NCBI RefSeq assembly: GCF_003966145.1
Contig: NZ_RXNR01000042.1
Location: forward strand, 1 to 33,870
Source: Lysinibacillus telephonicus
GTDB taxonomy: Bacteria; Bacillota; Bacilli; Bacillales_A; Planococcaceae
Length of the DNA: 33,870 nucleotides
Direction: 5' to 3'
Positions within the stretch are counted from its first letter, which is position 1; each line of letters begins with the position of its first letter. Under the pieces are notes generated by a model that was given only the letters and a program-made list of their open reading frames with translations, ran no database searches and was not told where the DNA came from. The translations under genes and the position numbers were made by a program. Of this stretch, positions 10,407 to 19,623 are shown piece by piece.

Positions 10407-11110
10407 GCTTCAACCCGCCCTTCTCGTTTTCTTCGCGGATTGTAGTCATTGCTAAATCTCTTTTCAACAAATGCAACTACCTTCGTTACGAGGTAAGTTA
10501 ATATTAAGTACAGTATCGCTGCTACTAAGTATGGTTCCCAGAAACGTTGGTATGCACCTGCAACTACTTTTGCAGCATATAAAATGTCGTTGGCAGCAAT
10601 AACAGTAACAAGTGAAGAATCTTTTAATAATGCGATAAATTCATTCCCTAATGGAGGAATCATACGACGGAATGCTTGCGGCAAAATAATTTTTCGCATA
10701 GCCTGGCCCTGTGTTAAACCAAGGGAACGAGCTGCTTCCATTTGCCCTTTATCGATTGACTGAACTCCGGCGCGAATAATTTCTGCGTTATATGCACCAC
10801 TGTTTAAAATAAGTGCTGTTATACCTGAAACCATAAATCCAAATGATTGACCGAAAACCGCGGGAATAAATGCTAAATGAATAATCAAAATTTGTACAAG
10901 CATTGGCGTACCACGGAATAAGTCAACATAGATTTTACAAGGCCAATAAATCCATTTTCTTTTAGAGGTTTCACCAAGCCCTACTAAAATACCTAATATG
11001 ATACCGCCGATATAACCGCAAACTGTTAATACGATCGTTACCCAGATACCACGTAAAAATAACTCACGGTAGTTCCAGATAATGTCCCAGCGTAAATCTA
11101 AGAAGTCCAT
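10403..11110 (-). CDS. Polar amino-acid ABC transporter, permease protein
   Basis: Membrane subunit of the importer, 235 residues with about five hydrophobic segments. The family's cytoplasmic coupling motif is in [50 protein letters not shown] and the [16 protein letters not shown] segment are typical of HisM/GlnP. The ATG at 11110 is chosen because GGGGGTG lies 6 nt upstream; the open frame begins at a TTG at 11125 inside that region. It is the only permease gene in the operon, so it probably works as a homodimer. It lies 18 bp after the binding-protein gene. Confidence 0.92.
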   Translation of the reverse strand: MDFLDLRWDIIWNYRELFLRGIWVTIVLTVCGYIGGIILGILVGLGETSKRKWIYWPCKIYVDLFRGTPMLVQILIIHLAFIPAVFGQSFGFMVSGITALILNSGAYNAEIIRAGVQSIDKGQMEAARSLGLTQGQAMRKIILPQAFRRMIPPLGNEFIALLKDSSLVTVIAANDILYAAKVVAGAYQRFWEPYLVAAILYLILTYLVTKVVAFVEKRFSNDYNPRRKREGRVEA

Positions 11111-11128
11111 CTGAAACACCCCCAATTA

Positions 11129-11935
11129 TTATTCGATTTCTTGACCTGTAATTTCTGCTAGCTTGCCATTATCTTTAATTTTTTGAAGTCCTTCGTTCAA
11201 TTTATCAAGCACTTCTGTATTTCCTTTTTTCACCATAAATCCATAGTATTCACTTTCGAAGCTATCATCTTCAATAGAAACTAATTTTTGTTCTGGATTG
11301 TTTTTAATGTATTGAAGGACTACTGCGTTATCACCAATAGCCGCTTCAGCTGTACCATTTACTACTTCTTGAATAGCGATTGGAAGGTTTTCATAAGCCA
11401 TAATATTTGTACTTGTTTGACCTTGTAAATCTTGTGCTGCCATATGTCCTGTTGTGTTAATTTGAACTGCAACCTTTTTATCTGCTAAATCAGCTAATGA
11501 TTTAATATCTGAACCTTCTTTTACGATTATTAATTGAGTAGCTTCATAATATGGATCTGTAAAATCATAAGTTTCTTTACGTTCATCTGTAATCGTAATC
11601 GCTGAAGCCCCCATATCAATTTCACCATTTGTTACTTGTTGGAATACCGGCTCCCAGCCAACATTACGAACTTCAAATTCAACACCAATTTCATTTCCAA
11701 TAGCATTAAGAATATCAACATCAAGCCCAACAACATTTCCCTTGTCGTCCATATATTCAAATGGTGCGTATGTAGCCTCTGTACCTACTACTAATTTAGT
11801 AATTTCATCTCCGCCTTCTGAACCTGTTGAACCAGAAGATGTTTCAGATTCCGAGCCACTTGTACCACAAGCCGCAAGAATAATAGATACTGCTGCAAAA
11901 ATCATAAACATTGATAAGAATTTAATTTTTTTCAA
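11129..11935 (-). CDS. Amino-acid ABC transporter substrate-binding lipoprotein
   Basis: Extracellular solute-binding protein, 268 residues. The N-terminus has a lipoprotein signal (KK, hydrophobic stretch, LAAC lipobox with Cys23), then a Ser/Gly/Glu-rich linker. The two-lobed family-3 domain follows: KLVVGTEATYAPFEYMDDKGNVVGLDVDI, GEIDMGASAITITDERKETYDFTDPYY and IGDNAVVLQYI. The Arg in TDERKE is the usual carboxylate ligand for amino acids. The start is a TTG at 11935, supported by GGGGG 8 nt upstream and by the charged signal-peptide start. First gene of the three-gene operon. Confidence 0.92.
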   Translation of the reverse strand: MKKIKFLSMFMIFAAVSIILAACGTSGSESETSSGSTGSEGGDEITKLVVGTEATYAPFEYMDDKGNVVGLDVDILNAIGNEIGVEFEVRNVGWEPVFQQVTNGEIDMGASAITITDERKETYDFTDPYYEATQLIIVKEGSDIKSLADLADKKVAVQINTTGHMAAQDLQGQTSTNIMAYENLPIAIQEVVNGTAEAAIGDNAVVLQYIKNNPEQKLVSIEDDSFESEYYGFMVKKGNTEVLDKLNEGLQKIKDNGKLAEITGQEIE

Positions 11936-12015
11936 TATTGAAACCCCCTATTAAGTAATTTATTATTTCCAACAACAATTGTCTGATTATTGAAAACAAC
12001 TATATGATATTTTAC

Positions 12016-12044
12016 ATTATATAAATTTCGAAATTTTTATACAA
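12016..12044 (-). promoter_or_regulatory. Promoter of the amino-acid ABC operon
   Basis: Minus-strand -35 TTGTAT (complement of 12039-12044), 17-bp spacer, -10 TATAAT (complement of 12016-12021). It predicts a leader of about 75 nt before the TTG start. Confidence 0.6.
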
Positions 12045-12253
12045 TACAAAATTCAATAAAAGAATAATAAATATGAAAAATTATAGTCATTTTATACAAT
12101 CAAAGATGGAGAAAAAAGTCGAAACATAAGGAATTGTTGGGCTTTTTAACTATTGAAAAAATTTATAAATATAACTTTTTATTTTTTCAAAATAATCAGT
12201 ATAAGAGGAAATCTAATTCTCTTGTTACATTTTCATGTCATCTATTTCAAAAT

Positions 12254-12287
12254 AAAAAAGGTATTCCAAAGTTCACTTTGGGATACC
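12254..12287. terminator. Hairpin with terminator form, direction unclear
   Basis: Arms 12260-12271 and 12276-12287 pair over 12 bp with a 4-nt loop. Read as plus-strand RNA every pair forms, with one G-U. Read as minus-strand RNA one C-A mismatch appears but a six-T run follows. No gene clearly ends here; it may have served tRNA-Arg before the insertion at 12511-13328. Confidence 0.5.
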
Positions 12288-12390
12288 CGTTTATCATTCA
12301 AACCTCAAACTAAAATTATACAATGTATCGTTACTCATAAAAATTTTATATGAAATGATAGGTAATGATAGTTTAAAGAGAATGAATTAA

Positions 12391-12481
12391 GGGTAAAATG
12401 AATTGGTACAGTAATTGCATTTTACCCCATATTTTTCATTCCCCCTGAAGTTTATTAGGCTGCTAAACTAATAAACTTCAG
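12391..12481. repeat. Two adjacent inverted repeats
   Basis: GGGTAAAATG (12391-12400) pairs with CATTTTACCC (12418-12427). CTGAAGTTTATTAG (12445-12458) pairs perfectly with 12468-12481. Neither has a clear T-run. They lie just outside the duplicated tRNA end at 12511. No other content was recognised between 12045 and 12510 apart from the hairpin at 12254-12287. Confidence 0.55.
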
Positions 12482-12510
12482 CAAGGTCTAGCTTTTATAT
12501 TATTTATTTG

Positions 12511-12530
12511 AAACAGTAAAATGGCGCCCT
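12511..12530. repeat. Distal copy of the tRNA-Arg 3' end (candidate att site)
   Basis: The 20 bp aaacagtaaaatggcgccct are identical to 13309-13328, which spans the last 9 nt of tRNA-Arg and 11 nt beyond it. Duplication of a tRNA 3' end is the normal footprint of tyrosine-recombinase integration. Confidence 0.7.
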
Positions 12531-12900
12531 TATAGGGCATATTGTAACAAACGAAAAACAGCTACAAATCAATAATTTGATGGCTTGATATGTAGCACTA
12601 ATAAAAACTTATCATTCGTTATAAATCACAACATTAACTAATGTACTAGCTTTCAAGGAAATAATCAACCGTTTTGAATAGTTTTTTTGAAAAATATTTA
12701 ATAAACTAGTTATTTGTTAATATCTAGAAACTTCAATTTTTCCCCTTCCCTGCTCATGTGAATCCTGTTAATTAAAAAACATTCAAGTTAAGTCGTGTAT
12801 AGTAATCTATTTATCCGTATTTTAAAGGTAGCACGCTCTTTAATAATAGTACTGTTATATCTTAATAGACTATACAAGAAAAGCCTAAATTAGTAGCTCT

Positions 12901-13143
12901 GTGCCCATTAAAAAGAAACTGAAAAATACATTAACGTATGAAGGAAGTAAAAAACTAAATGAATATGAAGTTGAAAAAAATGGTTTAATTTTCAAGTTAG
13001 ATGGAAAAGTTAAAGTGGTAAGTAATATTGCAGTTAATAAACAATTAAACCGAAACTTAAACAAACTCGGCATTAAAGAACTTAGATTCCAAAATCTTCA
13101 TCAAACTCATGAAGCATTTAGTGTACAGTATGTTTTCCAATAG
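12901..13143 (+). pseudogene. Truncated, catalytically dead tyrosine recombinase (integrase) fragment
   Basis: An 80-codon frame opening with GTG and no clear Shine-Dalgarno. Its second half, NKQLNRNLNKLGIKELRFQNLHQTHEAFSV, aligns by eye with the integrase box-II region normally written NxxLKxxxKKAGIKxIRFHDLRHTHAS. The preceding VEKNGLIFKLDGKVKVVSNIAV matches the usual xxxGLVFxxxDGxPxxPxTV stretch. The conserved HDLRHTH is here QNLHQTH, so the HxxR histidine and arginine are lost. The frame stops 10 residues later, before the second histidine and tyrosine nucleophile. It lies beside tRNA-Arg, where an integrase is expected. Confidence 0.6.
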
Positions 13144-13234
13144 CACAGCTCTAAATAATCACATTCATTACGAATAGAGAGAAAATGTATAGTATTTGAG
13201 CGTCGTTTTATTATCGTTACCTCGAACATGCACT

Positions 13235-13281
13235 AAAACGTTAAAATACCGCACAAACGTTGATACTCAATGTTTGCACGG
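13235..13281 (-). terminator. Terminator downstream of tRNA-Arg
   Basis: Arms 13268-13281 and 13249-13262 pair as minus-strand RNA over 14 positions with G-U pairs and one A-C mismatch, followed by U-rich sequence (complement of 13235-13248). The same arms pair worse as plus-strand RNA, so the minus direction is favoured. It lies inside the integrated remnant, meaning the element supplied it. Confidence 0.6.
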
Positions 13282-13308
13282 TTTTCTCATATTATATATA
13301 GGTATCTT

Positions 13309-13328
13309 AAACAGTAAAATGGCGCCCT
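13309..13328. repeat. tRNA-proximal copy of the 20-bp att-like repeat
   Basis: Identical to 12511-12530; it overlaps the last 9 nt of tRNA-Arg including CCA. The flanking bases differ on both sides of the two copies, so identity is exactly 20 bp. Confidence 0.7.
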
Positions 13329-13394
13329 CGGAGGGAATCGAACCCCCAGCGGAAGAACCGGAATCTTCTGTGTTATCCATTACACCACGAGGAC
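13320..13394 (-). tRNA. tRNA-Arg (anticodon CCG)
   Basis: 75 nt with encoded CCA. The acceptor GTCCTCG pairs with CGAGGGC (one U-G), D arm GTGT/ACAC, anticodon arm GAAGA-TTCCGGT-TCTTC giving anticodon CCG (reads CGG), and T arm GGGGG-TTCGATT-CCCTC. All arms close. Its 3' end is duplicated at 12511-12530, marking it as an integration target. Confidence 0.95.
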
Positions 13395-13466
13395 ACTTAT
13401 AAATAGGTTTACACATTAAACAAGGAAATATTTTAAACATCATTTTGTTCAAATGACGACTTTACT

Positions 13467-13495
13467 ATTATACAAATGTCTGTATCATAATTCAA
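13467..13495 (-). promoter_or_regulatory. Promoter of tRNA-Arg
   Basis: Minus-strand -35 TTGAAT (complement of 13490-13495), 17-bp spacer, -10 TATAAT (complement of 13467-13472), 72 bp before the tRNA. Inverted arms ACGACTTTACT (13456-13466) and AGTAAAAGTCGT (13502-13513) bracket the promoter. Confidence 0.7.
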
Positions 13496-13604
13496 CTGTA
13501 AAGTAAAAGTCGTTTCCAATTATTATTTATTTAACGTGGTGATTATTTCTTTTTTATCCATACAATAGGTAGTGAATAATATTTTCTCATCCTCAGAGTT
13601 TATA

Positions 13605-13621
13605 TTTGACCTTCCTTGACT
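13605..13621 (+). promoter_or_regulatory. CtsR operator of clpP
   Basis: The complement reads AGTCAAG-GAA-GGTCAAA. The CtsR consensus is the heptad direct repeat (A/G)GTCAAA-NAN-(A/G)GTCAAA, so only one base differs. It overlaps the clpP -35, the usual repressing position for this heat-shock regulator. Confidence 0.8.
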
Positions 13622-13635
13622 ATTCTGTGTATGAT
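13606..13635 (+). promoter_or_regulatory. Promoter of clpP
   Basis: -35 TTGACC (13606-13611), 18-bp spacer, -10 TATGAT (13630-13635). The transcript would begin just before a 7-bp hairpin, GCTGAAG-atta-CTTCAGC (13645-13662), which may protect the 5' end. Confidence 0.7.
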
Positions 13636-13703
13636 ATTGTTACAGCTGAAGATTACTTCAGCATTATGTAAACAAATTAACCTTTAATAAGGAGGATTTA
13701 ATA

Positions 13704-14297
13704 ATGAATTTAATTCCTACAGTTATTGAACAAACAAATCGCGGCGAACGTGCTTATGACATTTATTCTCGTTTATTAAAAGACCGCATTATTTTACTTG
13801 GTAGTGCTATTGATGACAATGTTGCGAACTCAATCGTAGCGCAATTGTTATTCTTAGCAGCTGAAGATCCAGATAAAGATATTTCACTATATATCAATTC
13901 ACCTGGTGGATCAATTACTGCTGGCATGGCGATTTTCGATACAATGCAATTTATTAAACCTAAAGTATCAACAATTTGTATCGGTATGGCAGCATCAATG
14001 GGTGCATTTTTACTAGCTGCTGGTGAACCAGGTAAGCGTTATGCATTACCAAATGCAGAGGTTATGATTCACCAACCACTTGGAGGCGCTCAAGGTCAAG
14101 CAACTGAAATTGAAATTGCTGCGAAACGCATTTTATTCTTACGCGATAAATTAAATAAAATTTTATCTGAGCGTACTGGTCAACCTTTAGAAAAAATTGC
14201 ACAAGATACTGACCGTGACAATTTCATGACTGCAGAACAAGCGAAAGAATATGGTTTAATCGACGGTATTATTACACGTAGTAACGAGAAAGCTTAA
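13704..14297 (+). CDS. clpP: ATP-dependent Clp protease proteolytic subunit
   Basis: Serine peptidase forming the double-heptamer chamber that degrades proteins unfolded by ClpC, ClpX or ClpE. The 197 residues are the standard length. The catalytic triad is visible: Ser98 in GMAASMGA, His123 in VMIHQPLGG and Asp172 in DTDRDNFM. The oxyanion-loop SPGGSI is also present. The ATG at 13704 follows AAGGAGG by 9 nt. It is a single plus-strand gene with a CtsR operator upstream and its own terminator, between tRNA-Arg and the crh operon that converges on it. Confidence 0.98.
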   Translation: MNLIPTVIEQTNRGERAYDIYSRLLKDRIILLGSAIDDNVANSIVAQLLFLAAEDPDKDISLYINSPGGSITAGMAIFDTMQFIKPKVSTICIGMAASMGAFLLAAGEPGKRYALPNAEVMIHQPLGGAQGQATEIEIAAKRILFLRDKLNKILSERTGQPLEKIAQDTDRDNFMTAEQAKEYGLIDGIITRSNEKA

Positions 14298-14321
14298 TAC
14301 CTATATCAGCTCATTCTAAAA

Positions 14322-14361
14322 AGAGTACAATTCAGCTTTAAAAGCTGGATTGTGCTTTTTT
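14322..14361 (+). terminator. Terminator of clpP
   Basis: GTACAATTCAGCTTT (14325-14339) pairs with AAAGCTGGATTGTGC (14341-14355) with two G-U pairs, followed by six T. It lies 25 bp after the clpP stop. Confidence 0.85.
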
Positions 14362-14424
14362 GTATGGGCTTAATTTTTTGTACGTTATTATATATTTATT
14401 CACTAATATTGGTTTTGCTTCTTA

Positions 14425-14467
14425 AATAAGAAAGAGCCGCCCAGAAACTATTTTCTGAACAAGCCCT
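14425..14467 (-). terminator. Probable terminator of the crh operon
   Basis: On the minus strand AGGGCT pairs with GGCTCT and, inside, CAGAAA with TTTCTG; a U-rich but interrupted tract follows. It lies 130 bp past the crh stop, so the 3' untranslated region would be long. Confidence 0.5.
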
Positions 14468-14531
14468 TTGCTTTAATCTAAGTATAATATTTGCTTTTTA
14501 TGATGGTTACACCAAAACATGCCTATCCTCG

Positions 14532-14576
14532 GCACAAGGGGCAGTCCAAACTGCCTTTTTAGACGGACCCTTACTG
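14532..14576. other. Structured block in the crh 3' region with competing hairpins
   Basis: On the plus strand GGCAGT-ccaa-ACTGCC plus five T (14540-14560) has terminator form. The same bases can instead pair as AAGGG/CCCTT with GTCC/GGAC. The two folds exclude each other. No gene lies immediately downstream on the plus strand, so a switch role is speculative; it could equally be a second clpP terminator. Confidence 0.35.
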
Positions 14577-14597
14577 CGAGCGTTTACAAAGCTCTGC

Positions 14598-14855
14598 CTA
14601 TTCTTCTTTTTGAATAAGCTTAATTAATCCATCTAGTGCTTCATTTTCATCTTTGCCGTCAGCAATAAGTGTCACTGATGTTCCTCTTGCTATAGCTAAG
14701 CTCATAATACCCATAATAGATTTAGCATTTACTTTTTTCTCATCTTTTTGTAAATACACTTCAGACTTATAGCGATTTGCTTCTTGAACAAAAAGCGCCG
14801 CTTGTCTTGCTTGCAAACCTGATTTTAATTTTACTTCCACATTGGTTTCAACCAT
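14598..14855 (-). CDS. crh: Catabolite repression HPr-like protein Crh
   Basis: HPr paralogue that serves as CcpA co-repressor when phosphorylated on Ser46 by HprK, and cannot take part in PTS phosphotransfer (known for B. subtilis). In the 85 residues the PTS histidine position is Gln15 (GLQARQ), the feature separating Crh from HPr, while Ser46 in NAKSIMG is kept. AAGGGAG lies 9 nt before the ATG. It is the last gene after whiA, as in B. subtilis. The kinase HprK is encoded at 31042-31980. Confidence 0.95.
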   Translation of the reverse strand: MVETNVEVKLKSGLQARQAALFVQEANRYKSEVYLQKDEKKVNAKSIMGIMSLAIARGTSVTLIADGKDENEALDGLIKLIQKEE

Positions 14856-14957
14856 TTTACGATACTCCCTTTCACACCGTTCATCACTATATTTTTATCT
14901 TATCTAAATTGTATGAAAAGAACAATGTTAGATTCCTACAATTTTTTGACAAAAATA

Positions 14958-15902
14958 CTACTTTATTGTTTCACCGCGTCTTAAAGCTTCTGCAATTTCA
15001 TCAATTTTACGCAATCGGTGGTTGACGCCTGATTTACTTACAGCTCCAGTCGACACCATTTCACCTAGTTCTTTTAATGTTACGTCCTGATATTCTACAC
15101 GAAGTCTAGCGATTTCACGCAGTTTTTCAGGTAACTGATCAAGGCCGATTGTATTTTCAATAAACCGAATATTTTCGACTTGCCGTATAGCAGCACCAAT
15201 TGTTTTGTTTAAATTAGCTGTTTCACAGTTCACAATTCGATTCACACTATTTCGCATATCTCGGACAATTCGTACATCCTCAAATTTTAACATTGCCTGG
15301 AATGCGCCAACCATTCCTAAAAAATCAGAAATTTTTTCAGCTTCTTTTAAATACGTAATAAATCCCTTTTTGCGCTCTATAGTTTTTGCATTTAAGTTAA
15401 ACTTGTTCATTAAATCTACAAGTGCTTCACTATGTTCTTTATATAATGAGTAAATCTCTAGATGATATGAAGACGTTTCAGGGTTGTTAACAGAGCCACC
15501 TGCTAAAAACGCACCACGTAAATAAGCCCGTTTTTGATTTTTATTAGCTAATAAAGAATTGGATAGCGAATGATTCAACTGGAAATCTTCTGACAGAATA
15601 TCTAAATCTGTTAGTAATTCACGGGCACCTTCACGAACACGGCAAATGTATACATTATTTTTCTTTAAACGCATTTTTTTTCGAACTAATAGTTCAACAT
15701 TGTATGAATATAGCTTTTTTATTATTGTATATAGCCTTCTTGCAATAGCAGCATTTTCTGTTTGCACATCTAAGCTTAACTGCCGATTTGTAAATGATAG
15801 TGTCCCGTTCATGCGGATTAGGGCAGATACTTCAGCCTTTAAACAGCTTTCATCGGCTTCTATTTGCGTTAATTCTTTTTTAGTTTCGGAAGCAAATGAC
15901 AT
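14958..15902 (-). CDS. whiA: DNA-binding protein WhiA
   Basis: 314-residue homologue of the sporulation regulator WhiA, which in B. subtilis affects cell division and chromosome segregation. The N-terminal two-thirds is a LAGLIDADG-like fold ([26 protein letters not shown]) without endonuclease function in this family. The C-terminal helix-turn-helix includes [34 protein letters not shown]. The ATG at 15902 follows AGGGGGG by 5 nt. It sits between yvcK and crh in the conserved operon order. Confidence 0.95.
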   Translation of the reverse strand: MSFASETKKELTQIEADESCLKAEVSALIRMNGTLSFTNRQLSLDVQTENAAIARRLYTIIKKLYSYNVELLVRKKMRLKKNNVYICRVREGARELLTDLDILSEDFQLNHSLSNSLLANKNQKRAYLRGAFLAGGSVNNPETSSYHLEIYSLYKEHSEALVDLMNKFNLNAKTIERKKGFITYLKEAEKISDFLGMVGAFQAMLKFEDVRIVRDMRNSVNRIVNCETANLNKTIGAAIRQVENIRFIENTIGLDQLPEKLREIARLRVEYQDVTLKELGEMVSTGAVSKSGVNHRLRKIDEIAEALRRGETIK

Positions 15903-15955
15903 CTCTTCCCCCCTCTCAAATATGTATGAAGATAATCATAACATACTATTCGTAT

Positions 15956-16936
15956 CTAGAGCTTTGTTTGTTTTATGTTGTAGCTGGAGGCATAATCACA
16001 TAGCCATTGCGCTATTTTATTCGACTCATGTCTTACTACACCAGATTGGATTGTAGCAATTTCTTTTTTAATTACCTCTAGCCCCATGCTTTCCAATTTT
16101 TCAATATCAAACATGACAGGCTCTGCATTTTCTTCTTTATAGTTTTCTTTTATTGGCAAAGGCAGTTCAATGTCATTTACTAAAATGGCATCTAAACATG
16201 GCTTTCCTACATGGTCATAAATTGCTTGGACATGATCTGTCGCACGATAATGAATTGTTTCTCCTTTTTGCGTCATCAGATTACAAATATAAATTCTTCG
16301 TCCTTTAGCATTCACTAAAGCATCTCCAATTTCTTTCACTAATAAATTTGGAATAATGCTCGTATAGAGGCTTCCTGGCCCCACTAATATGAAATCTGCT
16401 TTTCTAATAGCTCGTATTGCTTCGGGAAGCGGTTTCACATTATTTGGAACTAAAAATACACGCTTTAGTGGAAGATGGGATTTTGGAATTTTTGATTCGC
16501 CTTCAATGATTGTGCCATCGATTAATTCAGCATGTAATGTGATTTTTTTATTTGCTGCGGGAATTACTTTACCATGAACTTTAAGTACTTTGCTCATTTC
16601 TGCAATCGCATGACTAAAATCTCCAGTGATGTCAGTTAAAGCAGTTAGCATTAAATTTCCTAACGAATGCCCACCTAAGTCAACAGATTGTGAAAAACGA
16701 TATTGAAACATCTGCTCGACTAAAGGTTCTGTATCGGAAAGTGCAGCAATCACATTCCGTATGTCACCCGGCGGCGGGATATCGTAGTCATCTCGAAGAC
16801 GTCCAGAAGACCCACCATCATCTGCAACTGTTACAATTGCAGTTATGTCAAACGGATAGTTTTTTAATCCGCGCAACATCGTAGATAGTCCTGTACCTCC
16901 TCCGATGACTACGATACTCGTCTTTTTATTTTTCAT
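15956..16936 (-). CDS. yvcK: Gluconeogenesis factor YvcK (CofD-like)
   Basis: 326-residue protein of the YvcK/CofD-like family, needed in B. subtilis for growth on gluconeogenic carbon and for cell shape, and reported to bind UDP-sugars. It begins MKNKKTSIVVIGGGTGLSTMLRGLK, with a Rossmann-like IGGGTG (11-16). VADDGGSSGRLR, PPPGDIRN, GHSLGNL and VGPGSLYTS follow. The frame is open to 17059 inside rapZ, but AAGGA 8 nt before the ATG at 16936 fixes the start and avoids an overlap of over 100 bp. It begins 4 bp after the rapZ stop. Confidence 0.95.
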   Translation of the reverse strand: MKNKKTSIVVIGGGTGLSTMLRGLKNYPFDITAIVTVADDGGSSGRLRDDYDIPPPGDIRNVIAALSDTEPLVEQMFQYRFSQSVDLGGHSLGNLMLTALTDITGDFSHAIAEMSKVLKVHGKVIPAANKKITLHAELIDGTIIEGESKIPKSHLPLKRVFLVPNNVKPLPEAIRAIRKADFILVGPGSLYTSIIPNLLVKEIGDALVNAKGRRIYICNLMTQKGETIHYRATDHVQAIYDHVGKPCLDAILVNDIELPLPIKENYKEENAEPVMFDIEKLESMGLEVIKKEIATIQSGVVRHESNKIAQWLCDYASSYNIKQTKL

Positions 16937-16940
16937 TACT

Positions 16941-17825
16941 TCAATCCTTTCTGCGATTGATATCTCGATGCGTAATTGCTGTTTTGTATCTGTCACTAAA
17001 GAGCTTTCCAAAGTATTCTGCCAACGTAACAGATCTATGCTGTCCACCTGTACAGCCAAATGCGATTACAAGTTGTGATTTTCCTTCACTTATATATTGT
17101 GGAATCATAAATTTAAATAAATCTGTCAGCTTTGCTATTAATTCATTTGTTTCCTCAGATGCTAGTACATAAGAAGATACTTCTGTTTGCAAACCCGTTT
17201 TATGACGCAGCTCCTCCACATAATATGGATTTTTTAAGAAACGAACATCAAACACTAGATCAGCATCAATAGGAATTCCATTCTTATAGCCAAAAGACAT
17301 TACATTAATTGAAAACTTTGGACTGTTTGAATTTGAAAATTCGTTGCCAATTCGTTCCCTCAGTTCTCTAGGCTTCATTTGTGATGTGTTATAAACAAAT
17401 TTTGCTCGCCCCTTTAACTCAGCAAGCATTTCTCTCTCTTTTTGAATGCCTTCTAGGGGTAATCCTTGCGGTGCTAAAGGATGGGATCTTCGTGATTCCT
17501 TATAACGTCGAACGAGGGTTTCATTATTTGCATCTAAAAATAATACTCGTGTATTAATATATGCTTCCTTCTCTAACAAATCTAGTGCATCTATTAGTGA
17601 ATCGAAAAACTCTCCACCACGCATATCCATCACGGCTGCAATGCGTGTAATATTTCGTTCTGACTCCTTCATTAGAGCTAAAAATGTAGTAAGTAAAGCA
17701 GGAGGTAAGTTATCGATGCAATAATACCCTAAATCTTCAAAACTTTGAACTGCAACAGTTTTGCCTGCTCCTGACATGCCTGTAATAATGACTATCTCAT
17801 GTGAATAGATTTCACTATTACCCAT
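16941..17825 (-). CDS. rapZ: RNase adapter / nucleotide-binding protein RapZ (YvcJ)
   Basis: 294-residue GTP/ATP-binding protein. In E. coli RapZ directs RNase E to GlmZ; the Bacillus homologue YvcJ affects competence, so the role here is inferred. Visible are Walker A GMSGAGKT (16-23), [18 protein letters not shown], the Arg-rich ESRRSHPL and the C-terminal [13 protein letters not shown]. The ATG at 17825 is 9 nt after GAGGAG; the in-frame ATG at 17834 abuts that Shine-Dalgarno and is rejected. It lies between yvcI and yvcK in the conserved operon. Confidence 0.95.
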   Translation of the reverse strand: MGNSEIYSHEIVIITGMSGAGKTVAVQSFEDLGYYCIDNLPPALLTTFLALMKESERNITRIAAVMDMRGGEFFDSLIDALDLLEKEAYINTRVLFLDANNETLVRRYKESRRSHPLAPQGLPLEGIQKEREMLAELKGRAKFVYNTSQMKPRELRERIGNEFSNSNSPKFSINVMSFGYKNGIPIDADLVFDVRFLKNPYYVEELRHKTGLQTEVSSYVLASEETNELIAKLTDLFKFMIPQYISEGKSQLVIAFGCTGGQHRSVTLAEYFGKLFSDRYKTAITHRDINRRKD

Positions 17826-17839
17826 GACGACCATCTCCT

Positions 17840-18310
17840 CTATTTAAGTTCACTCGACGTTTGTATTTTTTCATTTAGTAGTACAAAATCTTTTGTATAC
17901 TCAAATGTACCATATTGTATGCCTTCTTTTAATGCAGCAAACAATAAATTTCTTCGATCTCCTTCAGCCATTGGAAGTTCATGCAAGCTTTCCAAAGGAT
18001 GCCATTCTAATACACCTTCTCTTGTCTGTTTAAATGGCTCTCCCTCTACTCCATGGGCAACAAACGTGAATAGCATCCATTCATCAACTTTTTCTTCTCC
18101 ATCTTTTATAACCATTGTATAGACGCCTTTTAAATGGATATTCTTTGGTTTAACGTTTGTTTCTTCATGAAATTCCCTTAACGCTGCTTCATAAATGGAT
18201 TCACCGCTTTCCATTTTTCCTCCTGGAGCAACATACCAACCTCTTCTTGGCTTTTGGAGAAGTAAAACTTGCCCATCTTGAATTGCTAGTAAATTTGCTA
18301 TCCGTTGCAT
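17840..18310 (-). CDS. yvcI: Nudix hydrolase YvcI
   Basis: 156-residue Nudix protein likely hydrolysing a nucleotide diphosphate derivative; substrate unknown. The Nudix box spans residues 31-53 (G-x5-E-x7-REFHEETNV) and keeps all Glu and Arg ligands, with the usual late glycine replaced by Asn52. The ATG at 18310 has GAGGTG 6 nt upstream; a GTG at 18319 lies within that region. It is the first gene of the yvcI-rapZ-yvcK-whiA-crh operon. Confidence 0.92.
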   Translation of the reverse strand: MQRIANLLAIQDGQVLLLQKPRRGWYVAPGGKMESGESIYEAALREFHEETNVKPKNIHLKGVYTMVIKDGEEKVDEWMLFTFVAHGVEGEPFKQTREGVLEWHPLESLHELPMAEGDRRNLLFAALKEGIQYGTFEYTKDFVLLNEKIQTSSELK

Positions 18311-18347
18311 TACACACACCTCAAATCTTCGTTACTCCCTAATCATT

Positions 18348-18377
18348 ATTATACCTTTTAAAATGTCAATCTTACAA
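18348..18377 (-). promoter_or_regulatory. Candidate promoter of the yvcI-crh operon
   Basis: Minus-strand TTGTAA (complement of 18372-18377), 18-bp spacer, TATAAT (complement of 18348-18353), 38 bp before the yvcI start. A TTGACA also occurs nearby but is only 10 bp from the -10. The rest of 18378-18521 holds small hairpins such as CATGCT-tt-AGCATG (18446-18459) and no gene. Confidence 0.5.
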
Positions 18378-18521
18378 AATAATACGTTTGAAAACTAAGA
18401 ATAATGAAAATCATACACATTCATAATTGTGCATGGAAATTAAATCATGCTTTAGCATGGACGACGGAAGTTAGTTAGTTCCGAAGTTATGCTATGCATA
18501 CACATTCACTTAGTTTCCGCC

Positions 18522-18558
18522 AAAAAAAGGTTGCTTCCATTAAAAATTGGAAACAACC
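18522..18558 (-). terminator. Terminator of trxB
   Basis: On the minus strand GGTTGTTTCCA (within the complement of 18546-18558) pairs with TGGAAGCAACC (complement of 18529-18540), with one G-U-type position, and is followed by seven T. The 110 bp between it and trxB are AT-rich, with nothing else recognised. Confidence 0.75.
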
Positions 18559-18669
18559 AAAATAATTCAAAAAATGGGGGTTTGAGTTTATACCCAAAGT
18601 ATACCTTTTTAATATTGCAATAAAGTTACAGGATAATTAAATCAATATATCAATAATTTTCCATAATAA

Positions 18670-19623
<954 letters not shown>

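Larger units (their letters stand above)
12511..13328. mobile_element. Remnant of an element integrated at tRNA-Arg(CCG)
   Basis: About 0.8 kb bounded by 20-bp direct repeats derived from the tRNA 3' end. Inside are a palindrome (12561-12572 with 12585-12596), a non-coding AT-rich stretch to 12900, a truncated integrase reading frame and the hairpin at 13235-13281. No excision, replication or cargo gene remains. The tRNA itself is intact. The reading as an eroded island or phage scar is inference from the repeats plus the integrase motif. Confidence 0.6.

Noticed and set aside
16937-17059. 41-codon extension of YvcK into rapZ
   Set aside because: It would overlap rapZ by over 100 bp, while AAGGA lies correctly before the ATG at 16936.
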